Of a stretch of 64,000 bases of DNA, positions 43,901 to 55,947 are shown one piece after another. Position numbers and translations under genes: made by a program. The notes beneath the pieces were generated by a model. It was not told the origin of the DNA and ran no database searches. It saw nothing but the letters and a program-made list of their open reading frames with translations. Every line of letters starts with the position of its first letter. Position 1 is the stretch's first letter. Source of the DNA: Tausonia pullulans (Eukaryota > Basidiomycota > Tremellomycetes > Cystofilobasidiales > Mrakiaceae); the NCBI GenBank assembly GCA_951802195.1, contig OX637622.1, positions 744,001-808,000 on the forward strand, written 5' to 3'.

Positions 43901-46394
43901 GCCTGGAGACTGATGACAAGATCTCGGAATTGAGCAATGGTGGCCTGGTGGTCAAGAAGGTTTTCCTCGAGCTCATCGGTACGCTGTTTCTGCTCGCGCA
44001 GGACAAGGTCCTTGAGGTCTGATGCGGGAAGAGAGGTAGTCTTGGTCACCTCGGCTCAAGCTCAAAGGTTAGGATTATGCGAGCTCACCAATCTCCTCTT
44101 GCAGTTGCCGCTCCGTTTCAATGTGGTTCTCCTCGAGCTCGTCGTTGAGTTCTCGGAGCGCTTCAAGGTCCTCGATCGCAATCCTCTGCTCCTCAATTTG
44201 CTAGGGGTGGGTGGAAAAAGACGTCAGCGGCGCTGGTCGTTGTTGATCCGATGACATTAAAGATAGCTGGCCAATAAACGCACCTCGCCGATGGCCAGGT
44301 TCCTCTCTGTGAGAGCCTCGAGCATCTCCTCGGCCCCAAGAGCGTCGTCCAGCTGGAGTTTGAGATCTTCGAGCTGGACCTCGAGGTTCTCAAGCTGGCT
44401 CCGCGTGACGTCGTAGCGAGCTGCAGAAGCATACATGCCTGCGGATCAGCCCCTTGAACCAGCCGCGATCTCTCTTCCTGTGGCGCACCCTGAAGATCCG
44501 AGGCCTCAGCCACGTCGCGCTCCAGCTCAACAACCTTGGCACGATATTCGCGTTCAGTTTCGCTTGTCGTGTCTCGAAGACTAGAATGGAAAGGACTCCG
44601 TTAACGATGAAATTTTCGGAAGCTGGTTGGTTGAAAGCACGCGTGACACACCGGACGAGGGCATCCTTCAAGCGCTCATTGTGCTTCTCCAGCTGCACAA
44701 AGGCGATCGACGAGCGCTCGCCGGCAGGGTCCGCTGGCTTTTCGTAGGCCTCTGTGTTCAGGTGCACAGACACAGGCGTGCTTCGTCAGTCATGCTCGTT
44801 CATCCACCAAGGTCATTTCGGACGCTGCAACAACTCACCATTCTGATCCCGAAGAAGCTGGACCTCAATCTCGAGGTCAATCATCTTCTCCCTCTCGGCC
44901 TCCAACTCTAGTTCGAGAGACTCCCCCTTCTCCTCAGCAAACTCCTTGTCGAGCGTGACCATCTCCAGCTGGTCTGCCATCTCGATGAGCCGGGCCTCAA
45001 GTGAGGCGTTAGAGGTTTCCAGCTGCTTGGACGAGAGCTTGAGATGGGCGAGCTCTCCCTGGACGGTCTGGAGCTTGGCTTGAAAGAGCACAGGTTGGAT
45101 CGTTCAACCTTGGGCGCGCTCAACGATCACGTATGGGAGCGGCTCACTCTGCGCAGCCGTCGATCCACGGGCAACCTCCTCGGCGTCTCGGAGGCGAGCC
45201 TCGAGCGACCTCATCTTGTCCAACTCCTCCCCCCGCTTCGTCTCGAGGACTCTCAGCTTGATTTTGAGCTCTTCGTGGGCGTGATTCCGAACGGCCGGTG
45301 GTGGTGGGTCTCGGGGCAGAGCGACATCGAGCCTCGTTGGGGAGCTTAAGGCTGGACTCGGACTCGTTCGACCTCCAGCCTCAGGAACGGCTCTCAATGC
45401 AGAGCCGCCTGAATCTGCAGTTTCAGAGGGCGTCCGGGTGGTTGATGTTGCCGACATCCTGGGAGGGAAGACAGGGGAAGCCGCGCGCTCTGACGACGAA
45501 CCCACACGGCGATCGGACGCTGCTGAGGGTGGCCGCTGATAGTCCACGGGACCAGACTCAACCGCAGATGCCAGCAAGTTCCCCGAGGTGGACCGCTTCA
45601 TGGCGAGCCGGGCAGAGGAGTTGCTGCTTGGGAGCCTGGCGGACACAGGCGTCGCCGGCGGGCCCATCGTGCCTGACGGACGCCGGACGCCAACAACGCC
45701 CGGTCTGGACGGCGTCGCAGTCACCCCGGTTCCAGTCGAAGGAGGTCTGGAAAGTTTCTGGGGAGAAACTGACCGGGACGAGGTGGAGGAGGAGGAGCCC
45801 ACAGGACCCATGGACGCGCGAGACGAGACGGTGCGCGTCAGAGGCCGGGATGAGGGGGTCGGAGGAGGGGGACCGGTGCCGGAGGCCGAGGAAGATGGAC
45901 GAGACTAAACAAGGCGCCAAAATGCATGGCCAAGAGTTTCAGAGAGTGCCCTGCCTCGGTGACGAGCAAGGTGCAAGTCGGACGACGAACGTACAGGAGG
46001 TGGGCCAATGATCTTGACCTGCGATGGTCGGACGAAGACGCCGAAGTTGGGTCTGCATGAGAAGTAGGCGACCTCCCCTACAGATCCGTCGTTCTTGCCG
46101 TTCGACTCAAAGCTTACGATGAAAGAGTGTCAGCCGAGAGGAGTCCAGATGACAAGCGTGTCGCGGGGGCTTGACGCGTCGAACGCCAGCCAGCCCTCCG
46201 CCGCACCCCCATCCTGCACGCGCTCGCCTTATCCCAGAACCCATGACTCACAGCTCTACGCCGACCCACTTGCCGCCCGCGAATGCCGGGTTGACACCCG
46301 TCCAGCGTACGATGCCTCGTCCCGCGGAGACCTCGACGCGCGAGCCGACAGAGATGTCAGCACTCGGACCCGCTGCAGCCCGCGGTAACGCCAT
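40902..46394 (-). CDS. NIP100: Dynactin p150(Glued)-type subunit
   Basis: The large dynactin arm protein (DCTN1/p150-Glued; yeast Nip100), which couples dynein to microtubules and cargo. The start MALPRAAAGPSAD (ATG 46392-46394) leads into a CAP-Gly domain: GSRVEVSAGRGIVRW, FAGGKWVGVEL, then the GKNDG signature and FGVFVRPSQVKI over two exons. A Ser/Pro/Thr-rich basic linker follows, then long coiled coils (LELELEAEREKMIDLEIE, LENLEVQLEDLKLQLDDA, RELNDELEENHIETERQL). The helical dynactin domain (FFERLAHKTALMNNI, GDLVRFAYFLLEIL, SLQSLVDNVSNAVDLAV) and a C-terminal tail ending QADVRTW complete it. There are about 15 introns. An in-frame TTG lies 47 codons upstream of the ATG; the ATG is preferred. 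Confidence 0.93.
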
Positions 46395-46910
46395 GGGTGG
46401 GTCGCTCGCTTCTCGGGGCAATGTCCTCAAAGGTTGACGCTGATGGTCAAGCTGATTGAGGAGGGGAGAGGGGCTTGGAGGGGATTGATGCAGAGGATCA
46501 AGCGGTAAGTTCGGGGAGGTTTGTCGTGGGTTCAAAGAGGGGCAGGGCGTTCAGTCAGTCCAGTCAGTCGCACGAGGCCGGCGGCCCTTCCTTGCCTTGC
46601 AGGCGGCGCGTCGGGGGGCTGCAAGCAAGGCCAGCAGCCGCGGCTCTGCTGCCTCACTCTTGCTCGCTTCACAACCAGTGGCGTGTCCTGTCCCCGTCAA
46701 AGAGCCTGTCGCCACGTCTCTATTAAGACGCGTGCAGGATCTGGAAGACTGATCCCATGCTAGATAGCTGTCGCCTTTCCATCCAGTGTCTCGCTGCTCT
46801 TTCGCTCTCTGTATCGTTCTTTCGATCCAGCCCTTGGGAGTCCATCGAAACACAAGGCGCACGCTGGCTGTGGTCCTGTCATGCGGCATATCCGGAACCC
46901 GCGCACATAT
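46395..46910. other. NIP100 leader and RPL31 3' region
   Basis: Between the dynactin start codon and the eL31 stop codon (both minus strand). No other feature seen. Confidence 0.6.
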
Positions 46911-48038
46911 CTACTCCTCAGCGTCGACGACAACGGTCTGGAGACCCTTGAAGCTGTTGAAACAAAGCGGACAAACACCGATGAGGGACGTTCTCTGGTG
47001 GCGGCACACGCGCGCGCAGGAAGAGGGGACTCACTCAGTGACACCGGGAACGACCGAGGCGAGGACGTAGAGCTTGTGCTTGGCACCCTCCTCGTCGTTA
47101 CGCTTGCGCTCAAGGCGGATGCGGAGACGCTTGGGGACGTTCTTGACACCCTGATTTGGGTGGACGAGAAAAGCAAGAAGAGGAGAGGAAAGGTCAGGGC
47201 GTTTGCGCGCGCGCTCTCGTCAGCTCGAGAGAGAAGGAAGACAGGACGAACCTGGGCCCAGATGGCCTTGTTGAGGTCGGTGTGGATGCGGATGTCGTCT
47301 CCGACCTCCTTGCCCATGTGCTTCTGGGCAAACTCCTTGACGGCCTTGACAGCCCAGGGAGCTGGCAGAGAGGAGCAACAACGTGAGCCTGACTGTCCTT
47401 CCGCTGGCCGAAAGCAAGCAAGGAGACTTTGGACATACCGCGCTTCTTGAACGAGCGACCGTGCACGTACTTGTGCATGTGGATCGTGTACTCCCGAGTG
47501 ACGACGTCCTGGAGCGCGGAACGGGTCTGGAAGGAAGAGAGCACGGCCGCAAACGGCACTCGGCGTCAGCCCAGGGACACGAGCACGCATGGAGCAATGC
47601 GGAGAGGGGGGGTCGCACCTTCTTGTCCTGGGAGGCCTGAGGAAGGGGCAGAAGGGGGCGCCGGACAAACAGCGAGGAAGAGAGAGGAATGAGGAGAAAG
47701 GAGGGCGAAAGAGTCAGCGTTGACCCTTCCGCGCGCGAAGTCGACAGAGAGCCTTGGCCTGCACGCGGGCGAGGAAGGGGAGCAAGCCTGCAGGGCGACG
47801 CCAGGCAGACGAGCAGCCTGGCTCGACGAACGACATGACAGGCAGACAAGACTTGGGGAGGTACGAAGGGACACTGGCGTGTAGTCTCCTGCTCGCCCTT
47901 GAAGGGTCTGCCTCGTCCAAGTCCCTTCCCTCATCGTCGCCGACGTCCTTTGCCGTCCGTCCATCCTGCAAGCTCCCAAATTCTGGCCGTCCACGTGCAG
48001 GCAAGACTCCCCATGCTCTGGAGGAGGGGCCTCACCAT
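46911..48038 (-). CDS. RPL31: 60S ribosomal protein eL31
   Basis: eL31 sits at the 60S exit-tunnel rim. The first coding exon holds only the ATG (48036-48038), directly followed by the donor GTGAGG; the second coding exon gives ASQDKK (about 47622-47639). Later exons give [20 protein letters not shown] with VHGRSFKKR, then [70 protein letters not shown], and [13 protein letters not shown] before the TAG complementary to 46911-46913. The product is about 125 residues, the normal size. The sense strand upstream is strongly pyrimidine-rich, as is common for fungal ribosomal protein leaders. It is divergent from RPL21. Confidence 0.94.
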
Positions 48039-50233
48039 TTTTGCGCTGATGACGGGGAGAAAGGGGAGGGCGAACGACGGCGGGAGAAGGGCGGGAGGTG
48101 GACGAGGAAAGGAAGAGTTGACCGAGGCGAGGGAGGGACGGCGGCGCGGGCGCGGAAGCGCAGGTGGGCCAGAAGAGGGCAGGTCGGCCAGGGCAGCGCG
48201 CAAGGGGAGGGGGGAAGCAAGGAGAGAAGACGGCCACAGGCGAGCGAACGAAGCGACAGGCGGCGGGTTGTAGCGAGCCACGGCGAGCGAGCAAGTGAGG
48301 CGACGAGTGCACGAACGAGACAGGGCGATGAGAGCAGGAGAGCAACGAGACAGATATGTCAGCGACGAGAGCCACGGGCTTGGGCTAGCTCGAGGGAGCA
48401 AAGCAAGGGCTTGAAGGGCCTCACGAAGAAGGGCTTGATGGGCGTCGGGCGGGCGGACGAGCGAGTTGGCGCGAGTCTCAGCTGAGGCGGCCTCGAGAAA
48501 AATGCGAAGGGCGAGAGAGCCGGCGCGCTTTCCCCTCGCGCTGAGGGCGGCGGCCTCGCTCGCGGTCTCGTCCTGCTGGCTGCCCCCAGGTCCGTGCCTC
48601 TCTGCGAATCGATGCTCGCTCCCTCCGGGCGGAGCAAGTCGTCGCCACATCGGTCGAGATCTCAGCCCACGCACACCACCGTCTCTCACCTGTTCTCTCG
48701 ATGGAAGGCGAGCAATCCGTCAATCCATCGAGAGGGGCCGGCCGTCGCGTCTGACAGATCCATTTCAGACTTGCAGCTTGTCCATTGTCAGGCACGTCCG
48801 CCCTTTGGGCTGCGCCGACCGGGACCCGCTGCCATTTCTTCGCGTGATGAAGCTTTCGGCTGAGATCGCCTGCGCTTTCACTCGCCCATTGCTGTCAACC
48901 AGAGTTGGCGATCGTTGCTCGATGGATGTCCGGTGGCGGGATGCTCCGCCTTTCACGTGCGGGACTGCGTTCCCGTCACTTTTACGGGATCATCTAGCGA
49001 CAGGAGGATGTTTCTGCCAAGTAGAACGTGCCTGAGGTTGGAAGGAGAAGGAGAGAAAACAGTCATCTCAGTTGTTTTATTGTTAATATTTTTATTGTGA
49101 TCAAAGTGATGTCGAATTCAAGGGGATGTTGAGATCGACGCAAAATCGAATCCCGTCCATCATGGTTCATGCTCAGGCTCGAGCAGCATCACTCCGAGCC
49201 AGAGGTGCGGACCTCCCCGCAGCCAGGCTCAGACGAAGGCCTTGCGATCACTAGTTTGGCAGGCACTGGACGGCTCCTATTCGTCTTGACAGGAGGAGAA
49301 GTCGATGGAAACCCGCCATCGGTGACGATCTTTCACCGGCGCGGTGATGGACTGCTGCGGGTCGAACAAGAGGGCTCGATGGATCCAAGTGAAGAGAGTG
49401 GGAGGCCTCATCCATCCAGTCCGGGTGAGCATAAGGGCAAGCAACGAGGGCCCCATGGAAGAACAGAAGGGGCCGCCCTGGAATCGTGCTAGACAGCAGC
49501 AGCGAAGAGGTGGTCGAACGAGAGCACGGCGACGCCCGAACCCCCCTTGTCTGCTCGCTGCCTCTGCCCTCCCTCGCCGCCGCGCGTTCGAAAATTCGCT
49601 GGCCGCTTTGGAGTTGGCCTCGCCCTCCTCGCCTTGACCACGACCTCCCCTCGCCGTCCCCGAAAGGTCAGCTTGTCCCCCTCCGTGTGTCCTTAACTGC
49701 AGAGGCCATCCCGCCGCCCGGGACTCTGTGCTCTCCCCGTTTGTGTGGTGTGCCGGGCCAGGCCAGCCGGCGAGCGGGCGCTGCCTGGCGCCGGGAGGAG
49801 AGACGCCCGAGACGGGAGCGAGCGAGCAGGACGAGGAAGCCAGCCAGAGCGGGCGGAGAGAGCAGGGCGCACCGCACGCCTCGCCTTCTTCCCTCGCCGC
49901 TGCTGCTCGTCTTCGTCCCGGCGGGCCTTCCTCTCTGCTGCCGTGCACCGCCCCCGAGCGAGCAGCGCCGGGCTCCTGCATGCCGAGCGCTTGCTCTCTG
50001 CTGTCCTTGTCCTCCTTGAGCGCATCCGGGCCCGTCCGGCATGGCAGGAGGGTGGGAGGGCGAGGGCGGAGAGCAGAGGCGGCGCGCGTCTCCCTGGCGC
50101 AGCGCGGCCGTCGCTCGCCCTGGCTGGCCGCCCGCCCGCCCGGCGGCGTTGCTCTCTCCTTGCGAAGACTCTTTCGCGACCTCGTCCTGACCCTCGCCGC
50201 CCATCACCCTTCGTCCACTCCAGCTTCCTCAAG
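48039..50233. promoter_or_regulatory. Wide divergent region between RPL31 and RPL21
   Basis: 2.2 kb between two divergent ribosomal protein genes, much longer than other spacers here. The RPL31 side is purine-rich on the plus strand (pyrimidine-rich leader for RPL31). Near 49,060-49,130 there is an AT-rich island (TTTTATTGTTAATATTTTTA). Open frames here have the composition of GC-rich chance frames. A small gene or noncoding RNA could be hidden, but none can be supported. Confidence 0.5.
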
Positions 50234-51361
50234 ATGCCTCACTCCTTCGGTTACCGCGCGCGCACGCGCCACATGTTCAAGAGGGACTTCCGCAGTGGGT
50301 CCTGCCATGCATGCTGCCGGCCCGCGCTCATATGAGTCGAAGCGGCGCCGGCGGCTCCCTTCCACCCCCTCTCGAGCCCAAGTCTGACCATGCTCGTCCT
50401 TCCCTTCGCTCAGAGGCGGGAGTCATCCCCCTCTCGACCTACCTGACCACCTACAAGGTCGGAGACATCGTCGACATCAAGGCTAACTCCGCCGAGCAGA
50501 AGGGTATGCCCCACAAGGCGAGTCGCTCAAAAACCCTCCGCTACAACGATCCCGTCGTCGAACGCTCTCTGACTTGTCCCCGCCTTGTATTCCTTTTCCT
50601 CTACTCTGCCATTTTGGGGCTCTTTCGTCGTCCTTTGCCACCTACTCGAAAAAAAAACCCCCCCCACCTCCTCTGCGCCCGTCACCCGTCCCCGGCTCCC
50701 TGCCTCTTCCTCCTCGGCTCGCGCACGTCTGCCGCTGTCATCCTCTGCCTCAACGTCCCTCGACCTCGTGGGTCGCCGCCGCTCTAGTTCTACCACGGCA
50801 AGACCGGAGTCGTCTACAACGTCTCCCCTCGCGGTGTTGGAGTTATCGTCTTCAAGGTCGTCGGCAACCGCTACCTTGAGAAGCGCGTCAACCTCCGCAT
50901 TGAGCACGTCAAGCACTCCAAGTGCAGGACCGAGTTCGTTGCCCGTGTCAAGAGGAACGCTGCCCTTAAGAAGGAGGCCAAGGAGAAGGGAGGTGAGTAC
51001 TCGGCCCTGCCCTTGTCGAGCTGCTCGGCTTGCGCGCGCTCCGTTCTTGCTCCGCAGTGCTCTCCCCTTCTGACGTTCTTGGCCCGTCTTGCTCTCGCCC
51101 CTCCTCTCCTCTCCTCGCTTCTTAGAGCGCATCAACCTCAAGCGCATCCCTGCCCTTCCCCGCGAGGCGCGCCACATCTCCCTCCAGGGAAACATCCCTC
51201 AGACCGTTGGCCCTGTGTGCGTGGCTGGCTCCTTTCCTCTTGCCCGCTGTGCCGTCGCCATATTTCGCCTCTGACCCATGCCTCCCTACTTTCTCTCCCT
51301 CCCCCCCCCCCCTCCCCCCTTCTCTCTTGCGTGCAACAGCCCTTACGAGACCTACATCTAA
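50234..51361 (+). CDS. RPL21: 60S ribosomal protein eL21
   Basis: eL21 of the large ribosomal subunit. Exon 1 encodes [20 protein letters not shown] (ATG 50234). Next come [20 protein letters not shown] with [13 protein letters not shown], then [37 protein letters not shown], then [20 protein letters not shown], and finally PYETYI before the TAA at 51359-51361. About 160 residues, the normal size. Four introns; the last has a long C-rich pyrimidine tract (about 51298-51318) before its acceptor. It converges on the acidic protein gene, whose stop is 217 bp away. Confidence 0.95.
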
Positions 51362-51577
51362 GCGGACTTGGTCGGGGTGGGAAGCTATCTACTTCCTATA
51401 CGATGAGCTCGGATCGGCACATTTCTGAGGGAGGATGGAAGCACACGCGAAAAAGCATCCTAGTCACACCCATAGAGCAGCAACAGCATTTCAGTACACT
51501 TCCTCCTATTCTACAGTAACAGGTCCCGACCCTGAAGCGAGCTGTCAACCTGTCAACCAACAAACAGGTCGGCGCCC

Positions 51578-52322
51578 TCAGGCGACCGCAACCTTGACTC
51601 TCTTGGCTGGAGGCGCATCATCCTCTTCGCCGTCGTCTCTCTCGTCCTTGTCGTCCTTGCTCGTCTTATCCTCGTATGCCTCGACAGTCTCCTTAGAAGT
51701 AGAGCCCTTGACGCCGGGCCCGACGGCGGTTGGCTTGCCATCGTCGTCGTTGTCGTCGTTGCCGTCGCCCTCGTCGGCAGTAGCAGCAGCAGCAGGGGCG
51801 CTGGACGATCCTTCAACGACCGTCGCCGGCTCGTCGTCGTCGTCATCATCGTAGTCGCCGTCGTCGTCGTCGCCTTCCTCGTTGATGCCATCATCGCTGT
51901 AGTTGCCAGCATCTGGGCCGACGCGGTCGTCCTCGGCGGCGTACTCGTCGTCCTCATCATCGTCGTTGTCCGAGCCAAAGTCGTCACCCTGGGAAAGAGG
52001 CGCATCATCCACCGCGCACGCACGACAGCCGGGGGGAGATCAGTTGACGCCCTCCCTCGCTGGAGTTGAGAGAGATGGCAACCCACGTAGATGGCTGCAA
52101 GACCCGGGCCTGAGGTGGTAGCATCCTCGTCCTCGCTACCGCTGTACTCGTCCAGGTCCTGGTGATTGCGAGAAGCCCGAGAGATGAGACGTGTGTCCGT
52201 TCGTCAGGTGCCGACTGCGTTACCATCCAGGTTCATGTTGGCCAACCACTGCCAGGACAAACCTCAGAGTCCGAGAACTGCTCCTCGTGGTCTTCGACGT
52301 TGTCTTGCTCGGGCGGGGCCAT
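51578..52322 (-). CDS. Highly acidic nuclear-type protein, unknown
   Basis: ATG at 52320-52322 begins MAPPEQDNVEDHEEQFSDSE, followed by short exons (DLDEYSGSEDEDATTSG) and a last exon of about 145 codons dominated by Asp/Glu runs (DDDEDDEYAAEDD, DDDDGDYDDDDDDEP). It ends with a basic patch, PPAKRVKVAVA, which looks like a nuclear localisation signal. Composition resembles acidic histone chaperones and other chromatin factors, but no specific family motif is seen and low complexity makes any match weak. It shares a 334-bp divergent promoter region with LSM5. Confidence 0.65.
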
Positions 52323-52656
52323 GTTGTGTGATGGACAGATGCGGGAAGGCGTTCGCCGGCACGGTCTCGCCTCTTCAACCCGCGCGTCGCGCTGCGACAA
52401 GGGTACGTGACCGGTGTGGGGAGCGATGTCCCTCCTTTGACCCATGGTGGAGCCTCCGAGAGAAAATCAGCATGCAGCGATCCATCGCGAGTTCTGTTCC
52501 CTCACTTTTTTTTTTTTTCTTTCTTTCTCCCAAGTCGCCAGCCAGCGAAAGGGGGGCGAGCGACCGCAAGGGTGCGCGAGGAGACCGCATACCGACAAAC
52601 GCCCGCCTCCCGCTCGTTGTCGCGCGAGGAGGTCCCGCCCAACACCGACGTCGACC
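52323..52656. promoter_or_regulatory. Divergent promoter of the acidic gene and LSM5
   Basis: 334 bp between two divergent start codons. It contains a pyrimidine run with 13 T (about 52507-52532). It must hold both core promoters and leaders. Confidence 0.6.
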
Positions 52657-53418
52657 ATGGCCTCTCAGATCCTCCCTCTCGGTCCGTCTCCCCTTCACCC
52701 TATCATGCGTTGTCGGCTGCTCATCTATCTCATCCTACAACCAACAGAGCTCATCGACCGCTGCATCGGCTCCAAGATCTGGGTCGTCATGTCCGTTTCC
52801 CTCTGTCGCTCTCGTCTCTCGTCTTGTCCGACGAACGCTGAACCTTCATTCCCGATACGTCTCTCGCCTCCAGGAAGGGCGACCGGGAGTTTGTTGGGAT
52901 CCTCACGGGCTTCGATGACTACGTTAGTGAGTAAAAGACCGTCCCATGGCTGCGTTCCCGACGACGCGCGTCTGCCTGTCTGTCGTCGTTAGCGTCGCGT
53001 CTCGGTGTCCCTGACGTACGTGCTTCATCGACCTCAATCTTATCATCATAGACATGGTTCTCGAAGACGTCACGGAGTTGTGAGTCTTGGCTCCCACGGT
53101 TGTGTCCCAACGCGTTGGATCCCCGTTTCTGAAGTTCACGCGGTGTTGGTCCTCCCGTCCGCTCATCCAGTCACTCGACCCCTGCCGGCCGAACAACCAC
53201 CCGGCTCAACCAGACGCTTCTCAACGGAAGCAACATTGCCATCGTGCGTGGCCCGTTTCTCTGCCCTCCGCGCCCCGTCGCTCAGCTCAGCCGCTGGCGC
53301 AAGGCAACGAGGCGAGACGTGCTGACCTCCCCCCCCCCCCCCCCCTGGCCTGGGTCTGCCTTTCGCTCTCTTGCAGCTGGTCCCCGGAGGCGAGGGTCCG
53401 GAAGCGGCCTCTTCGTGA
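52657..53418 (+). CDS. LSM5: U6 snRNA-associated Sm-like protein LSm5
   Basis: LSm5, a ring subunit of LSm2-8 (U6 snRNP) and LSm1-7 (mRNA decapping). The small protein is built from about six exons: MASQILPL, LIDRCIGSKIWVVM, KGDREFVGILTGFDDYV, MVLEDVTEF, TPAGRTTTRLNQTLLNGSNI and LVPGGEGPEAASS. Sm1 and Sm2 motifs are present, with the IVR-G-type end of Sm2 shifted to LVPGGEGP as usual for LSm5. Length is about 85-90 residues, as expected. One intron has a run of 17 C. It is convergent with the adenosine kinase gene. Confidence 0.92.
53329..53345. repeat. Run of 17 C in an LSM5 intron
   Basis: Uninterrupted poly-C in the last LSM5 intron, serving as part of its pyrimidine tract. Length is likely to be unstable. 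Confidence 0.85.
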
Positions 53419-54198
53419 GGCAGGGGCGAGAACGATTTGATTTCTGTAACCATAGTCTCGAACGACGGCAAACGGAAGTCTCCGTCTACGAAGGGGGGAG
53501 AGAGATGCGCGTGTCGGCCGAGAGCTTGGGAAAGAGAGACGCGTTCCGCAAGGCCCTTGGGACCGTATCGTCCGGAGTGACTCTCACCCTCGGCGGCTGT
53601 CTTTGTGAGCTGTCCAGGGCAGGGCAGGGCAGAGCTGGAAGAGGGGGGAAGAGAGGCGGGAGAACCGGGGGGGGGGGGGGGGGGGGGTTCATTCCGGGCT
53701 TTCTTTCGTGACCATGGTTCTGCCTGGGTCAGGACTGATCGATCTGCCAGACAGACAGACGACGTGCTGAGCATGCATCTGACAGCTCAACGATCGCTGC
53801 TCACGATCAGCGTCCTCTCGAGACTGGGATCCCGCTCTTGCAGGGTTACCCACCTCCCTCTTCCCGAGAAAGACAGACCGTCGTCGACCGTCCAACTCAA
53901 GGTTGGACGCGCAGCCAGCGGCGGACGAGCGGTGGCGGTGAACTCGCGCGCAGAGAAAGAAGACCCTTCCTTGGTCAAAATGACAATCGAATCATATCAA
54001 CAGTTGAGTGCTCTATTCTGATGCGAGGGTCGGTTCTATACAAGCTGGATGAACGAGCCCTTTGAGAGTGTGGAAGAAATGGTGGAACATGGGTGAAGGA
54101 GGGAGGCGAGAGAGAGAGAGAGAGAGAGAGAGGAAAGAGTAGACAGAGAAGGACACAATAATAGAAAGGGACAGAGACACGAAATTTGCTCAGAAATT
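53419..54198. other. LSM5-ADO1 convergent spacer
   Basis: 780 bp between convergent stop codons. It holds a run of 21 G (53667-53687) and an AG dinucleotide run (about 54107-54133) near the ADO1 end. No gene seen. Confidence 0.65.
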
Positions 54199-55947
54199 TC
54201 AGAGAACCTGCTTCTTGGGCCAGGCGAACTGGGGACCGATCTGGCCGACGCAAATCTGGCCCATGGTGTGGCCAGCCTCAATGCACTCGGTGAGGGTCTT
54301 GCCGGCGATGAGGGCGCCCATGAAGCCACCAGCGAACGCGTCACCGGCGCCGTTGGTGTCGACGATCTGGTCGTCGGCAAGCTTCTGGACGGGGAAGACC
54401 TTGGGGTTCTCCTCGCCAGCGTGAAGGTTGGCGACGGCGTCCGAGGCCTCGGAGGAGGCGACGTAGGTCGAGTCGGCACCCTGGGTGACGACGGCGAGAC
54501 GGGGGCGCGAAGCGTTCTGCTTGGGGAGGTTGGCGAGGACGGCGGCGACCGAGGCAGGGTCGGTGGCCTATTAATTAAAGACGGGGGGAGAGAGTACGTC
54601 AGCTGAGATGACGGGCGAAGCAGGTTGGCTTGTCAAACTGACAGAGAGGCCGTGGGACTCGGCGTAGGCAGCGGCCTCAGACTCGTTGCAGATAACGACG
54701 TCGCAGAAGGGGAGGAGCTGGTCGACCTGAGCCTTGAAGAACTGGGGGATGAAGGGAGCCGAGAGGTTCATGGCGAAGACCTGGGCGGCGCGCGGGAGTC
54801 AGGTGTCACCGTCAGCTACTGGTCATCTGTTGCCTTCCTAGTGATCGAGTCTCACCTTGCCCGAACCGGCAGAGCGCTTGGCGAGCTCGAGAGCGGACTC
54901 AAGGCCGTGGGTGAGGAAGAAGCCTCCGAGGTAGAAGAACTGAGCCTCGTCGATGAGGGTCTTAACCTCGGGGGTGTTGAGGTGGTCGACGGTGAAAGAC
55001 TCCGCGGCGCGGAGGGTCGTGCAGAGGGAACTGTGAGACCCCCAGTGTCAGAGCGGACAGAGAAACGACGAGAGCCCGGACAACTCACCGGTCGTGGCCG
55101 GTGAGGACGACAGCACAGGCGCCGGTCTTCTGGCCCTCGAAGACCTGGTAGGCGGACTGGACGCCCTCCTGATGAGAGCAACGCGAGTTCCGCAGGTCAG
55201 CAGACAGCGAGAGACACGCTAGCTGTGAGGCAAACGGACCTTGTCGTTGACGGCACGGAGCTGCTGCTGGAGCTCGTCGTTTCCGACGGCGCCGAGGTAG
55301 GCGACCGAACCCTCGGGAAGGACGTACTGCTCGCGCGAGTTGTAATCAGCCAAGGTACGAGTCACATCACAGCTCGCTGCCACTCACGGCAGCTCCACGG
55401 GCGCAGTTCTGAGCGGCACCACCAGCGACGTAAGTGACCTCCTCGCGCTTGATGATCTCGTCGTAGCTGGAAAACAAGCGGCCCGAGAGCGTGATAGTGA
55501 GCTGTCTGCGAGAACATCCTGGAGGGAAGATGAGGACCTGGAGCCGGTCACTTACATAGGCCTAAGGGAGAGAGACATCGGAGTAGAGTCGCAGCGGAAG
55601 AAAGAGACAGGGGGATTCGGAGGAGTTGAGCGAGAGTGGGCCGATAAGTGAGCGATCGAACGAGGAAGGGGGAGGGGAGAAGGCTGCAAGGGCGACCGAG
55701 ACTGACATGTGCTTCTCCTCGGCGAGGATAGCGTCGTTCGCCTTAAGGTCGAACTTGGCGAGAAGATCCTCACCCTTGACGGCCTGGATGTCGAGCTGTG
55801 AAGAGAGGACGCGTGTGAGATCGAAGAACGTGGGTCGACGCGCTGGCGCCATCCCGGAAGAAGAGGACAAGACGGGGATGACGCCGGCTCGAGAGATTCG
55901 GCAGGACTGACGAGGGGGTTGCCCATGCAGACGAGAACGGGAGCCAT
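54199..55947 (-). CDS. ADO1: Adenosine kinase
   Basis: Adenosine kinase phosphorylates adenosine to AMP and keeps the methylation cycle running by clearing adenosine. It is a PfkB/ribokinase-fold protein. The start MAPVLVCMGNPL (ATG 55945-55947) is followed by LDIQAVKGEDLLAKFDL, VTYVAGGAAQNCARGA, LGAVGNDELQQQLRA, VFEGQKTGACAVVLTG, NLSAPFIPQFFKAQ and the CNESEAAAYA block. The PfkB signature VDTNGAGDAFAGGFM carries the catalytic Asp. The end is GPQFAWPKKQVL before the TGA complementary to 54199-54201. Six or more introns. It shares a 191-bp divergent promoter with PIF1. Confidence 0.95.

Noticed and set aside
45298-46011. 237-codon plus-strand open frame
   Set aside because: Antisense to the Ser/Pro linker exon of dynactin p150; no domain.
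48466-50387. Several open frames of 150-220 codons on both strands in the RPL31-RPL21 gap
   Set aside because: Low-complexity Arg/Ser/Pro/Ala composition, mutual overlap and no recognisable motif; typical chance frames in GC-rich DNA.
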